Of a DNA stretch of 64,000 nucleotides, positions 1 to 7,655 are shown one piece after another; the first letter of the stretch is position 1, and every line of letters starts with the position of its first letter. The notes under the pieces are model-generated. The model made no database searches. It saw only the letters and a program-made list of their open reading frames with translations, and was not told the origin of the DNA. Origin of the DNA: Dictyobacter formicarum (GTDB lineage: Bacteria > Chloroflexota > Ktedonobacteria > Ktedonobacterales > Ktedonobacteraceae); the NCBI RefSeq assembly GCF_016587435.1, contig NZ_BNJJ01000009.1:308898-372897 (forward strand). The letters are read 5' to 3'. The translations under genes and the position numbers were made by a program.

Positions 1-189
1 CAGCATCAAGAGGAACAGCAACAGGAACAGGAACATCATCAGCATCACGAGAATCAGCAAAATAACCACTTTAACGTCCATGGCGCTGTTGGCGCCGTTG
101 GCGCTGTTGGTGCTGTTGGTGCCGGTGCCGGTGGTTTCCCTGGCCTGCCTCCAACAGGATCTGATCCAGATCCTCGATTGAGGCGCTAG
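1..189 (+). CDS. C-terminal part of a His/Gln-rich protein ending in an LPPTG motif (5' end outside window)
   Basis: Frame 1 is open from the first base to the TAG at 187-189, giving the last 62 residues of a protein that begins upstream. It starts with a Gln/Glu/His-rich stretch, continues with a Gly-Ala-Val repeat (GAVGAVGAVGAV, about residues 35-46), and ends with a Pro/Gly segment containing LPPTG (bases 145-159) nine residues before the end; the tail is acidic, then Arg-rich (RLRR). LPPTG matches the LPxTG class of sortase sorting signals, and two sortase genes follow 0.2 and 1.1 kb downstream. The hydrophobic anchor helix that normally follows the motif is absent, so its use as a sortase substrate is an inference. 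Confidence 0.6.
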   Translation, partial: QHQEEQQQEQEHHQHHENQQNNHFNVHGAVGAVGAVGAVGAGAGGFPGLPPTGSDPDPRLRR

Positions 190-309
190 GATCGGCTGGT
201 ATTCGTGTTGTTCTGAGATAAAGGGAAGGCCAGGAAAACAATGAGCGTAAGCATGTTTGTTCTACTGACTTCCCTTTTGATCCCGGTTGTTCAATAGGAT
301 CTGTTTTAT

Positions 310-347
310 CATCATCACTCCTGGTTTACTTCACAGGAGTGATGATG
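310..347 (+). terminator. 14-bp perfect hairpin between the LPPTG gene and the sortase
   Basis: Arms 310-323 and 334-347 are exact reverse complements around a 10-nt loop. No U-run follows, but the site after one stop codon and before the next start fits a terminator or mRNA-end hairpin. Confidence 0.5.
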
Positions 348-400
348 AGTTGTTCTGTGTAATGTGTCTGGTACATGCTCATGGAAGGAGTTGATATACG

Positions 401-1036
401 ATGCATACAAAACAGCGTTTTTGGTTTTTTCTGGCTATCCTGTTTGTAATGCTAAGTATTGCTTTGGGGGGCTGGGTTTGGAGTAATATCCTTTCCTCGC
501 AAAAAACAGTGAAGCAGCCGACTACAGCGAATCATCCTGTGGCAACTGCTACTGCTACGCCCGACTTGAGTAATGGCGTCAATGTGGCGTCGGGGGGGCG
601 CTTGATTATTCCTGCTATCAAGGTGAATGCTCCCATTGAAACCGTGGGTAAGACCTCGGCTGGTTATCTGGATGTGCCAACACGTAATCAGTGGACTGGC
701 GTGGGTTGGTATAAAGAGGGGCCGCTTCCCGGTCAGAAGGGAACAGCTGTGATTGATGGACATCTGGATCGTCCAGGATGGCTGCCAGCTGTGTTCTGGG
801 ACTTGAAGAAATTGCGCGTCGGTGACACTGTAATCGTTCAGGCAAAAAATGGTGATACGGCGCAATTTAAGGTTATCAAGGTAGCCAATTATAAGCCCGC
901 TCAGGCGCCAATTAAATTAATATTTGGCCGCCAGGATGGTACGTTCTTGAACCTGATTACTTGTGCTGGCGTGTGGGTACCTGAAGAGAACCAGACTTCT
1001 GAACGCCTGGTTGTTTATACACAGAGAGTTGCATAG
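401..1036 (+). CDS. class F-like sortase (membrane-anchored transpeptidase)
   Basis: A 211-residue protein with an N-terminal membrane anchor (about residues 7-28), a Thr-rich linker and a compact sortase domain (about 65-211). The catalytic triad is complete: His121 in IDGHLD, Cys188 in LITCAG and Arg202 in SERLVV. Sortases cleave an LPxTG-like signal and link the protein to an amine of the cell envelope; the short domain and spacing resemble the single-domain class D/E/F group of high-GC Gram-positives and Chloroflexota. The start is supported by AAGGAG (385-390) ahead of the ATG. A candidate substrate with LPPTG ends 0.2 kb upstream, and a second, degenerate sortase lies downstream. Exact class is uncertain. 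Confidence 0.9.
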   Translation: MHTKQRFWFFLAILFVMLSIALGGWVWSNILSSQKTVKQPTTANHPVATATATPDLSNGVNVASGGRLIIPAIKVNAPIETVGKTSAGYLDVPTRNQWTGVGWYKEGPLPGQKGTAVIDGHLDRPGWLPAVFWDLKKLRVGDTVIVQAKNGDTAQFKVIKVANYKPAQAPIKLIFGRQDGTFLNLITCAGVWVPEENQTSERLVVYTQRVA

Positions 1037-1264
1037 CTCTGGCATTTTTTTCACTTGTTTTCCTTCATATATTACATATCCTTTTTGTTTTGTGCGGGGC
1101 CTTATTATGTATGTGTATGGTAAGGCCTGGCAATGACTTCTCATATTGATCGCTATACGCTGGCATCTCTGGCTATACTTGATCTGTACCGAGCGTTATA
1201 CATTTTCAGAGTTTAACCATGATCTATGTATGGTCAGAATGCTATTGAGAGGAGAAGATATTTC

Positions 1265-2086
1265 ATGCAACCGCCTTTCAGGCCTTCACGATCAGCCAAC
1301 AACACACCATATGCGAAGACGAATTTGTTATTTGCTCTGGCCTTATTATTACTACTAGGCGGGGTCATTACAGGCTGGGGAATGTGCAACATTTCTTCTG
1401 GCTCTACGCTGGCGTATCAAGTTACCCATCCAGATGTAGTATTTACTCCAGACGTTGCCCATTCTACCCCCAAGAAGGTCGACAATAGTGGCGATCAGAT
1501 CTCGACCAATTTTGATCATGAGACCGCTCGATTATTGATTCAGCCAGCCAACAACGCGCCATTGAACGATAGTGACAACGGTTCGCTACCCACTCCTATT
1601 CCAACCCCGACTATTGATCCTGCTCTATCGATGCAAAATCCGGATGTCGGCGCGCATTTGCAGATTCCCGCCATTAAAGTCGATGCACCGGTCGAAGCCG
1701 TCGGTTTAAATATGAATAACCGTATGGATGTGCCGTCGCTACATGGCGCGAATGGTGTGGGCTGGTTCATAAATGGCCCGCGACTGGGTGGTATGGGGAG
1801 CGCCGTTATTGATGGTTATGCCAGTCAGCCAGATGGTACGCCGGGTGTTTTTGGTAACCTGGCTAATTTACACAAGGGCGATGTCATCTTGATTGTTAAT
1901 CAGAATGGCAATGTGCAGCATTTTAGTGTTCTGACTGTGCGCAGTTATCCACCTGATCAGACACCCGCGACCGCTATTTTTGGCAATGGAAGTGGCACCT
2001 ATCTTAATCTGATTACCTGTGATGATAACTGGATACCCACATTGTCAGGGGCACCCCAGATCGTGGTGCATGCTATCTCGAGTTGA
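1265..2086 (+). CDS. sortase-fold protein with degenerate active site
   Basis: A 273-residue protein with an N-terminal TM segment (about residues 19-41), a long Ser/Thr/Pro linker and a sortase domain clearly related to the one in the preceding gene (shared GVGW, GxAVIDG, LNLITC). The start at 1265 is chosen over the in-frame ATG at 1226 because GAGAGGAGAAG lies just upstream. The active site is altered: the His of IDGH is Tyr185 (IDGY), the Cys is kept (Cys252 in LITCDD), and the Arg position aligns with Gln265 (APQIVV instead of SERLVV). His and Arg are essential in characterised sortases, so this is either a non-catalytic paralogue or an enzyme with different chemistry. Confidence 0.85.
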   Translation: MQPPFRPSRSANNTPYAKTNLLFALALLLLLGGVITGWGMCNISSGSTLAYQVTHPDVVFTPDVAHSTPKKVDNSGDQISTNFDHETARLLIQPANNAPLNDSDNGSLPTPIPTPTIDPALSMQNPDVGAHLQIPAIKVDAPVEAVGLNMNNRMDVPSLHGANGVGWFINGPRLGGMGSAVIDGYASQPDGTPGVFGNLANLHKGDVILIVNQNGNVQHFSVLTVRSYPPDQTPATAIFGNGSGTYLNLITCDDNWIPTLSGAPQIVVHAISS

Positions 2087-2107
2087 CTTAGCTTCGATCA
2101 CCCTCAA

Positions 2108-2227
2108 TAGGTGCGCCCCTTGCGAGCGCTTTCATTCTTCCCCGGATCTTCCCTCTTCTACTTTTCAGATGCGTTTTCGAATGGGAAGGACAAAAGCGCC
2201 CAGCCGCAAGGGACGGCACCTACGGGT
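2108..2227. repeat. inverted pair of the GTAGGTGCGCC repeat, MITE-like
   Basis: A forward unit (TAGGTGCGCCCCTTGCGAGC, 2108-2127) and an inverted unit (2195-2227, ending GGCACCTACGGGT) flank about 70 bp of unrelated sequence. The same inverted-pair layout recurs at 6393-6546, and single units occur at 6556, 16748 and 20050. Each unit can fold on itself (GCGCC / GGGCGC). Confidence 0.55.
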
Positions 2228-2311
2228 CTCCCCTCTCCCACTGTCCACTCACGATAAACTGTTGCAACTGACTGCAGTGTTTCTCGATCTCAATTTTGTT
2301 CTCCTGTCTCC

Positions 2312-2500
2312 ATTGTCGATAGCAGGAATCCAGGGCGCGCTTTTAGCCGCGAGTACCTGTTGCAGGAGCTGTGGGGCTATGATTATGATAGCTTTGATCG
2401 TACGGTTGATACCCATATCACCCGCCTGCGCAAAAAAATGGGGCCGCTTGGCGAAAAGATTATGACGGTCTGGGGGGTTGGCTATCGCTTCGTGGTTTAA
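2312..2500 (+). pseudogene. remnant of an OmpR/KdpE-type response regulator (DNA-binding domain only)
   Basis: The frame ending at TAA 2498-2500 reads NPGRAFSREYLL, ELWGYDY, RTVDTHITRLRKK and VWGVGYRFVV. These are the hallmark segments of the C-terminal winged helix of OmpR/PhoB regulators. The receiver domain is missing, there is no start codon or RBS, and upstream similarity (an LTA.F..L-like stretch) shifts to another frame, so the gene is decayed. It ends exactly where a dispersed hairpin repeat begins, and a truncated KdpD-like sensor lies beyond on the opposite strand; the two may be debris of one kdpDE-like locus. Confidence 0.7.
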
Positions 2501-2668
2501 TGCCTGCGGCCCTGACGATTCGCACCTTCAGTGCTCAAAACAGTTTTTATGTAGTGGTGCAAACCGTGCGCACTGCGCACGGTTTGCACCACTACATAAA
2601 AACTGTGCGGCCGCGCATGCGGACGCCCGCAAAGGGTCGATACGCTTCCCAGTGCACTGGGAAGCATA
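2501..2668. repeat. dispersed hairpin repeat, copy A
   Basis: A left flank (TGCCTGCGGCC...CTGACG) is followed by a perfect 32-bp hairpin (2541-2572 / 2574-2605; core GGTGCAAACCGTGCGCA) and a right flank ending in the small palindrome CTTCCCAGTGCACTGGGAAG (2647-2666). The same order of parts occurs in copies at 8637, 10600, 16800 and, reversed, at 32288. It sits between convergent genes and may also serve as a bidirectional terminator. Confidence 0.75.
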
Positions 2669-2674
2669 TCCATT

Positions 2675-3571
2675 CTATGACGCCAGTTTTTCGCGCAAAA
2701 GTGAGCGTTCGATTAGCGAAGAGATTTGATCCAGGAAGGTACGGAAAAATTCGGCAGGTTGATATGCATTGCTCAGAGCACTGGCCATCACTACTTCATC
2801 CTCTAACCAGGGCACTCCGTTGAGCACGCGCAGGTAGAGAACACAGAAAACATGAGAGCTGGATTTCAAAGGGATATAATGGACCAGCGAATGTGGCACA
2901 TTTACATCTTTGATGACAGCATGTACTCCGCTTTTATATACCTGTGTGACATGACGTATTTCCTCTGGCGTTGGTAGAAACTCATCGATGCAGATTGGAG
3001 CATCAGCCCGTACCTGTATCTGGCCCGTTTGATCTGGCGAGAGCAGGACGCATTCTGTCACACCCAGTGACGAGAAAATGCGTAACGTTGATAGCGCGAT
3101 AATATCGAGCTGCTCATCAAAATTATTGGTGCTATTGCAGACCCGTATCAGCTCATACAGGATGCGTAACTCGTGTGCATTCTGCCGGGCCTCTTCGGCG
3201 CTCTTTCTGACCGCGCCAACCAGCCAACTCGTGATGATCGCTGTGAACAGGAATACAAACAGGGCTACCCATTGGATCGGATCATCTATCGTGAATGTAA
3301 AGAGTGGGGGCACCAGGAAGTAGTCAAACGAGAGAAATGTCGCGATGGCGGCAATGATAGCGGCATAACGGCTGCGCCAGATGGCCATAGCCATAATCCA
3401 GATTAAATGGATGATGACGATATCTGAGATGCGTGGATACAGATGGGAAAAGTAAATCATGCCGGTAATAATGAGCGAGCCGGTCACAGCGATCAATGCA
3501 TCAAAGACATAATACTGCCACTTATTTTTTATCCCCGTTTCAATCTGTGGAATGCGTTCGATTGTTTGCAT
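2675..3571 (-). CDS. KdpD-like DUF4118 + GAF sensor lacking the kinase domain
   Basis: A 298-residue protein. Residues about 20-125 hold four membrane helices of the KdpD transmembrane (DUF4118) type, with FDYFLVPP typical of KdpD; about 135-295 form a GAF-like domain. It stops at ERSLLREKLAS, just where the HisKA dimerisation helix of KdpD would start, so there is no phosphoacceptor His or ATPase domain. The N-terminal Walker-type KdpD domain is also absent. The ATG at 3571 has AGAGGTGG upstream. The protein may be a natural kinase-free sensor that acts through a partner, or a truncated KdpD, since its 3' end abuts repeat copy A. No kdpABC genes are present here. Confidence 0.75.
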   Translation of the reverse strand: MQTIERIPQIETGIKNKWQYYVFDALIAVTGSLIITGMIYFSHLYPRISDIVIIHLIWIMAMAIWRSRYAAIIAAIATFLSFDYFLVPPLFTFTIDDPIQWVALFVFLFTAIITSWLVGAVRKSAEEARQNAHELRILYELIRVCNSTNNFDEQLDIIALSTLRIFSSLGVTECVLLSPDQTGQIQVRADAPICIDEFLPTPEEIRHVTQVYKSGVHAVIKDVNVPHSLVHYIPLKSSSHVFCVLYLRVLNGVPWLEDEVVMASALSNAYQPAEFFRTFLDQISSLIERSLLREKLAS

Positions 3572-3740
3572 TTGACCACCTCTTAATAGTATAGCTGAGC
3601 TGTTTTACATTGTTTGTATGTCCTTCTCTAAGATACAACTAAAAACGTCAAGGATGTCTCAAAAATTGCCGGTTGGACCTCAATAATGACTCAAAAAACC
3701 AGAAGATCTTAGGAATTCTAGAATTTCAGATCCGTATTTT

Positions 3741-3793
3741 TTATGGTGTGGTGTGTGAAATGTTCCAAGTACATTTTACGCACCACACCATAA
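3741..3793. terminator. 23-bp near-perfect hairpin in the gap upstream of the KdpD-like gene
   Basis: Arms 3741-3763 and 3771-3793 pair over 23 bp with two G-U-compatible differences, around a 7-nt loop. It lies in a 1.1-kb stretch without a gene. Confidence 0.45.
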
Positions 3794-3806
3794 GAGAGTG
3801 ACTAAA

Positions 3807-3962
3807 AGCCATGCGAATCGTCAGGGGCCGAAGGCACAAAGAACAGGGGTTGCAAACGTGCCTACAGCGCAAAATTTGCACTATCTGAATAAAAAAGGGG
3901 CGGGCGCATCCGCGCCCGCCCGCAACAGGTCAACGCCCTTCCCAATGCACTGCGAAGGGCAC
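3807..3962. repeat. degenerate copy of the dispersed hairpin repeat
   Basis: Contains GTCAGGGGCCGAAGGC (the reverse of the left flank of other copies), an eroded GTTGCAAACGTGCC...GCAAAATTTGCAC core, GGGGCGGGCGCATCCGCGCCCGCC, and CTTCCCAATGCACTGCGAAG, matching the terminal palindrome of copy A with three changes. The central stem is no longer paired, so this looks like a decaying copy. Confidence 0.5.
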
Positions 3963-4029
3963 ACTTTCTTTTTTATATAATTGTAGGAGGAAGAGATATA
4001 TAGAAGCCTGAAGGTGTATAAATACACCT

Positions 4030-4570
4030 GTCAGGCTTTCTCATTCCTCCACCACCCAACCTCGGTATTCCCCCCTACGAAAACATGCTCGGGACCTCCT
4101 ATCCGCCACTGCCACCACACGTAGCGTGCACTCCTATCCCACCTGCCACCTGTACACCGCGCTTCCTCCCAACATGTCTCATTGTCTATAGCAACCAGAT
4201 AAAAATTTGGTTCATCCCCTCTATCCAACACGTTCTTGTCCGCCTCCCCATTACCACGTAGCCTTCCCACAAGAACGTTGCTCACTTTCACCCGGATACC
4301 ATGTCAACCCTGCCCACATTCACCACTACCACCGCTACACATGCAAGGCTACTGGTATTTTTACCCAACCCCACCTGTATCCGTCCTTGCCCACATCCAC
4401 TTCCATCCTCACCACTTGCAAGAACGTTGAGCTCTATCCCTTACCACGTTCCATCCTTGCCCACTACCTCACCCCCCACTACCAATGCAAGAATGGCGAA
4501 CCTTGCCCCCCGCCTCTTCCATCCCCTCATCCACCAGGGGTCACGTTTCTCTATCCGCTTACAGAGACTA
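4030..4570. other. C-rich, G-poor tract with loosely periodic CTTGCCCAC / GCAAGAA motifs
   Basis: About 540 bp of strongly strand-asymmetric sequence (C and A/T rich, few G on the + strand). CTTGCCCAC-like elements (near 4230, 4305, 4383, 4453) alternate with GCAAG elements (near 4270, 4343, 4425, 4490) at roughly 35-45 bp spacing. Overlapping ORFs on both strands reflect the composition bias. The minus strand shows short repeated phrases such as AACGTTCTTG and may be eroded coding sequence. No gene is called. Confidence 0.4.
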
Positions 4571-4662
4571 ATATAACATGCGTGCATGACTATGCCATGA
4601 ATTGATACTCATTTATGCTGAATAAATGTTCATAATACGAGAAAAGCTGAACAAGAATTATA

Positions 4663-5328
4663 TTACAGATTCTTCATCTTTTTTAAATCTTGCTCAAACC
4701 GCATAATGGCCTCTTCACTTTCGGGATCATTAGCCATTTCCAGCAAGATGGCGGGAGGAATTGTGAGGTCATGTGCTCCACTGAGTAGTGCTTCGGATGC
4801 CTCGGCAGTGGATTTGATGCTAGCGGCCAGGATGCGGGTACCAGGAGTCTGGCCGGCGATGACGCGGGCCATGTGCCCGATGCGCTCACAGGGATCTACC
4901 CCGCTGCGCCTTAAACGGTTATAGTAGGGGATGATATATTTCGCACCTACCAGGGAGGCGACATAGGCCTGAGAGACCGTGGTGATGGCGGTGAAGGCGA
5001 TATGATGTCCCTCGGCGTACAGGCGCTGGCCCACGCGTACTCCTGCTCGATTCATCGGGATTTTAGGAATCACCCTTTCGGGGTCGGCTTCAATATATGA
5101 GTGGGCTTCTCGATAGGCTGCCTCTTCGTTGACCATGGTGGGTTGCATAAAAACAGTGCCGCGGGTGCGCTTCAGTAGCTGTGCTACCAGCTCGTTGGCG
5201 CTGGTGCGCTGACCGTTCTGATAGGCATTTAAAAGCAAGGTCGGATTAGTGGTTACGCCGGCAACTGGTAATGTTTGTGCTACCGCTGTGATATCATCCA
5301 GGTAAGCACTATCAATGTAGAGGGCCAT
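4663..5328 (-). CDS. transaldolase / fructose-6-phosphate aldolase family protein
   Basis: A 221-residue TIM-barrel aldolase of the short transaldolase (TalC/FSA) type, which is usually 210-225 residues. Visible signatures are VTTNPTLL near residue 25 and PKIPMN, whose Lys matches the Schiff-base lysine in V(K)IPxT. Expected reactions are transfer of a dihydroxyacetone unit between sugar phosphates, or cleavage of fructose 6-phosphate; the sequence does not decide between them. The ATG at 5328 is preferred over an upstream in-frame ATG at 5376 because GGAG precedes it and the family N-terminus (MALYIDSA) begins there. Its start codon is one base from that of the divergent methyltransferase gene. 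Confidence 0.88.
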   Translation of the reverse strand: MALYIDSAYLDDITAVAQTLPVAGVTTNPTLLLNAYQNGQRTSANELVAQLLKRTRGTVFMQPTMVNEEAAYREAHSYIEADPERVIPKIPMNRAGVRVGQRLYAEGHHIAFTAITTVSQAYVASLVGAKYIIPYYNRLRRSGVDPCERIGHMARVIAGQTPGTRILAASIKSTAEASEALLSGAHDLTIPPAILLEMANDPESEEAIMRFEQDLKKMKNL

Positions 5329-5329
5329 A

Positions 5330-6355
5330 ATGATGCTCCAATCTCGATTATTATCTGATTTCGCACAATTTAACACAACAGATCAAGTGTTAATCCTTAA
5401 TTCGGCTGCCGATCCCTTCGTAGCCCTGGCGCGGCAACGTCTGACGACGGGCTGTCTGCACCTGGCGGAAGATAATATCGCGACCCTGGGAGCGTTCAAG
5501 GCTCACACTGCCGTTTCTTCTGTGCGCGATGTGGCGTTTCATGATTACATCTTACATCATTCTCCAGAGACGGTACATGTGGCGGCTATGAACCTGTTGT
5601 ATCAGCCGGGCAATATCTGGATGTTTTATGGGTTGAGTGTGGCCGCCTTTGCGCTCAAGGTCGGTGGTAAACTCTACGTGGCGGGGGCGAAGGATCGTGG
5701 TATTCTGACTGTGGCTAAACGCATGCGCGAGCTATTTGGGAATGTCGAGACGTTGACGATTAGCAAGGGGCATCGCGTGCTTTGTTCGACCAAGCAGCAC
5801 AGTTTTACCGTTGAGCAGTTGCCGGTGATTACGTTGCGCATCTTCGCGGATAGCAATCTGGATGAAGGCACTCAGCTGCTGTTGGCTGCATTGGATGTAC
5901 GGCCAGCTGATCGTGCATTGGATATTGGCTGTGGCGCTGGCTTTATTGGTTTGCATATAGCACGTCTGGCCCCTCAGGGGCAGGTGACGATGGTGGATGC
6001 CAGCCTGGCGGCGGTAGCTGCCAGCCAGCAGGCGGTGAGCCAGGCGGGTCAAACCAATGTCCGTGTGCTTCCCAGCGATGGTGCCCAGGCGGTACTGAGC
6101 CAACGCTTTGACCTGATCGCTACCAATCCTCCTTTTCACCAGGGAGGAGTACAGACTCTGGAGATTGCCGAGCGCTTTATTCGTCAGGCTGCCCAGATTC
6201 TGGAGCCGGATGGTCGTTTCTACCTGGTCGCCAATCGCTTTCTTAAGTACGAGCCTACCTTGCAGGCTTGCTTTCATCAGGTGCGAGAAGTTGCTGGCAA
6301 TAATCGCTACAAAGTGATCTATGCGACCAATCCACGCCCCGCCAAAGCCAGGTGA
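5330..6355 (+). CDS. RsmC/RlmG-like class I SAM-dependent rRNA methyltransferase
   Basis: A 341-residue, two-domain protein. The N-terminal half is a degenerate methyltransferase-like domain (VLILNSAADP) and the C-terminal half a full class I fold with the SAM loop LDIGCGAGF (about residue 199) and the catalytic NPPFHQGG. This pattern matches 16S rRNA guanine-N2 methyltransferase RsmC and its relative RlmG, which modify ribosomal RNA in the cytoplasm. Either of two tandem ATGs (5330 or 5333) may be used; GAGGG lies six bases upstream, inside the divergent transaldolase gene. There is almost no room for a 5' leader if both divergent genes have their own promoters. Confidence 0.85.
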   Translation: MMLQSRLLSDFAQFNTTDQVLILNSAADPFVALARQRLTTGCLHLAEDNIATLGAFKAHTAVSSVRDVAFHDYILHHSPETVHVAAMNLLYQPGNIWMFYGLSVAAFALKVGGKLYVAGAKDRGILTVAKRMRELFGNVETLTISKGHRVLCSTKQHSFTVEQLPVITLRIFADSNLDEGTQLLLAALDVRPADRALDIGCGAGFIGLHIARLAPQGQVTMVDASLAAVAASQQAVSQAGQTNVRVLPSDGAQAVLSQRFDLIATNPPFHQGGVQTLEIAERFIRQAAQILEPDGRFYLVANRFLKYEPTLQACFHQVREVAGNNRYKVIYATNPRPAKAR

Positions 6356-6392
6356 GAAGAATATATTGATACGCGAAAAGAATGATAAAATC

Positions 6393-6584
6393 GTAGGTGC
6401 GCCTCTTGCGGGCGCTTACTGCCTCGCCGCACGTCAACATAGGAGAATCCCTTGTGGGAGTTCTGATTCGATGTATGACATTATTATTGATTATTTTTTT
6501 CGAGCCTGGAGGGTCAAAGCGCCCGCAAGGGGCGCACCTACGGGTAAGGGTAAAATTGCCCGCAAGGGGTGCACCTACGGGTAA
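6393..6584. repeat. three units of the GTAGGTGCGCC repeat
   Basis: A forward unit (6393-6416) and an inverted unit (6518-6546) flank about 100 bp of AT-rich DNA; a second inverted unit follows at 6556-6584. The inverted units share AAAGCGCCCGCAAGGG and ACCTACGGGTA with the pair near 2.2 kb. The gap 6356-6702 holds no convincing gene. Confidence 0.55.
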
Positions 6585-6702
6585 GCCCTGGAAATAGGTT
6601 AACTAAAATGTTAAAAATATTGTTATACGGTACAATGTGACGCACAGGCCTGTTTCCGGTCACGGCGTACTGATGTCTTGATACCTGGTAAGGAGCATCA
6701 TT

Positions 6703-7626
6703 TTGCCTATCTCCGCGCGCCTCCCGTCCTCTTCGTCGTCTCGTCATACCCTGTCCTGGTTGATTTTGATTGGGGCTAATATTTTATGGGCTACCAGCTA
6801 TGTGGCTGCCAAGTATGCCCTCGCGGCGATGCCATTGCCGTTGATGCTTGCTTTAAGAATGTGTCTATCGGGGATTGTATTGCTTCCCTTTTTGATTGCC
6901 AGGCGTAGCTTGCTAGATCTGACCTGGCGCGATGTTCCTCAACTGGCACTCTTGTCATTGATCGGCTTTGTGGTTAACAAGATACTGGAATTCGGCGGTT
7001 TATCGTTAACTACAGCTTCTGATGTGGCCTTGCTGATTACGGGCGAGTCGATTTTTACTTCTGCTCTATCCTGGATAGTATTGCGAGAACGGGTAAGTAT
7101 ACGGGCGATTGGGGCTTTAGGGTTGGGATTTTTTGGCGTGTATTTGATCGTTGAGCGCAGTTTGCTGCCTAATCTGCCCACCGATGGTGGGGTCTGGCGT
7201 ATTGTCGGAGACCTGCTGGTCGTAGCGGCACTGTTGATTGAGGCTCTGTATACTGTTCGTGGTAAGGCATTACTGACCAGGCATTCGCCCCTGCTGATTA
7301 CGGCGGCGTCAATTGTGGGCAGTATGCTTTTCTGGTTGCCGGTGGCAGGTTGGGAATTTCTCTCGACTGGCTGGCGCATGCCTGATATGGCTGGCTGGCT
7401 CAGCGCGCTCTGGCTGGCTATTCCGTGTACATGTGTAGCATATCTGGCCTGGTTTCAAGGCCTGACGAGAGTCAAAGCCTCGGCGGCGGCTTCGACACTC
7501 TTCATACAACCATTATTAGGACCTTTGCTGGGAGTGCTACTATTGCATGAAGAACTTACCCCTTACACCATCTTTGGCGGTATGCTCATTATCGTCAGCG
7601 TCTACTTAATTTCTAAACAGGAATAA
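6703..7626 (+). CDS. EamA/DMT-family transporter
   Basis: A 307-residue protein with about ten hydrophobic helices in two EamA repeats; ILWATSYVAAKY near residue 20 is typical of the first repeat, and LLGVLLLHEELTP of the second. Family members export or import small metabolites such as amino acids or nucleobases; the substrate cannot be read from sequence. The TTG start at 6703 is supported by AAGGAG ten bases upstream. It is followed 29 bp later by an alpha/beta-hydrolase-fold gene on the same strand, so the two may be co-transcribed. Confidence 0.9.
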   Translation: MPISARLPSSSSSRHTLSWLILIGANILWATSYVAAKYALAAMPLPLMLALRMCLSGIVLLPFLIARRSLLDLTWRDVPQLALLSLIGFVVNKILEFGGLSLTTASDVALLITGESIFTSALSWIVLRERVSIRAIGALGLGFFGVYLIVERSLLPNLPTDGGVWRIVGDLLVVAALLIEALYTVRGKALLTRHSPLLITAASIVGSMLFWLPVAGWEFLSTGWRMPDMAGWLSALWLAIPCTCVAYLAWFQGLTRVKASAAASTLFIQPLLGPLLGVLLLHEELTPYTIFGGMLIIVSVYLISKQE

Positions 7627-7655
7627 GAAGATATATTGAGAAAGAGGTATGTTTT

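Noticed and set aside
2019..2465. 148-residue plus-strand ORF
   Set aside because: It overlaps the end of the sortase-like gene and reads the repeat pair and the response-regulator remnant in the wrong frame.
2312..3571. Functional two-component pair
   Set aside because: The regulator lacks its receiver domain and the sensor lacks a kinase domain, and they lie on opposite strands.
4031..4291. 86-residue Trp/Gly-rich minus-strand ORF
   Set aside because: It lies in the C-rich tract, where base bias opens several frames; no RBS or domain is seen. It could be debris of an old gene.
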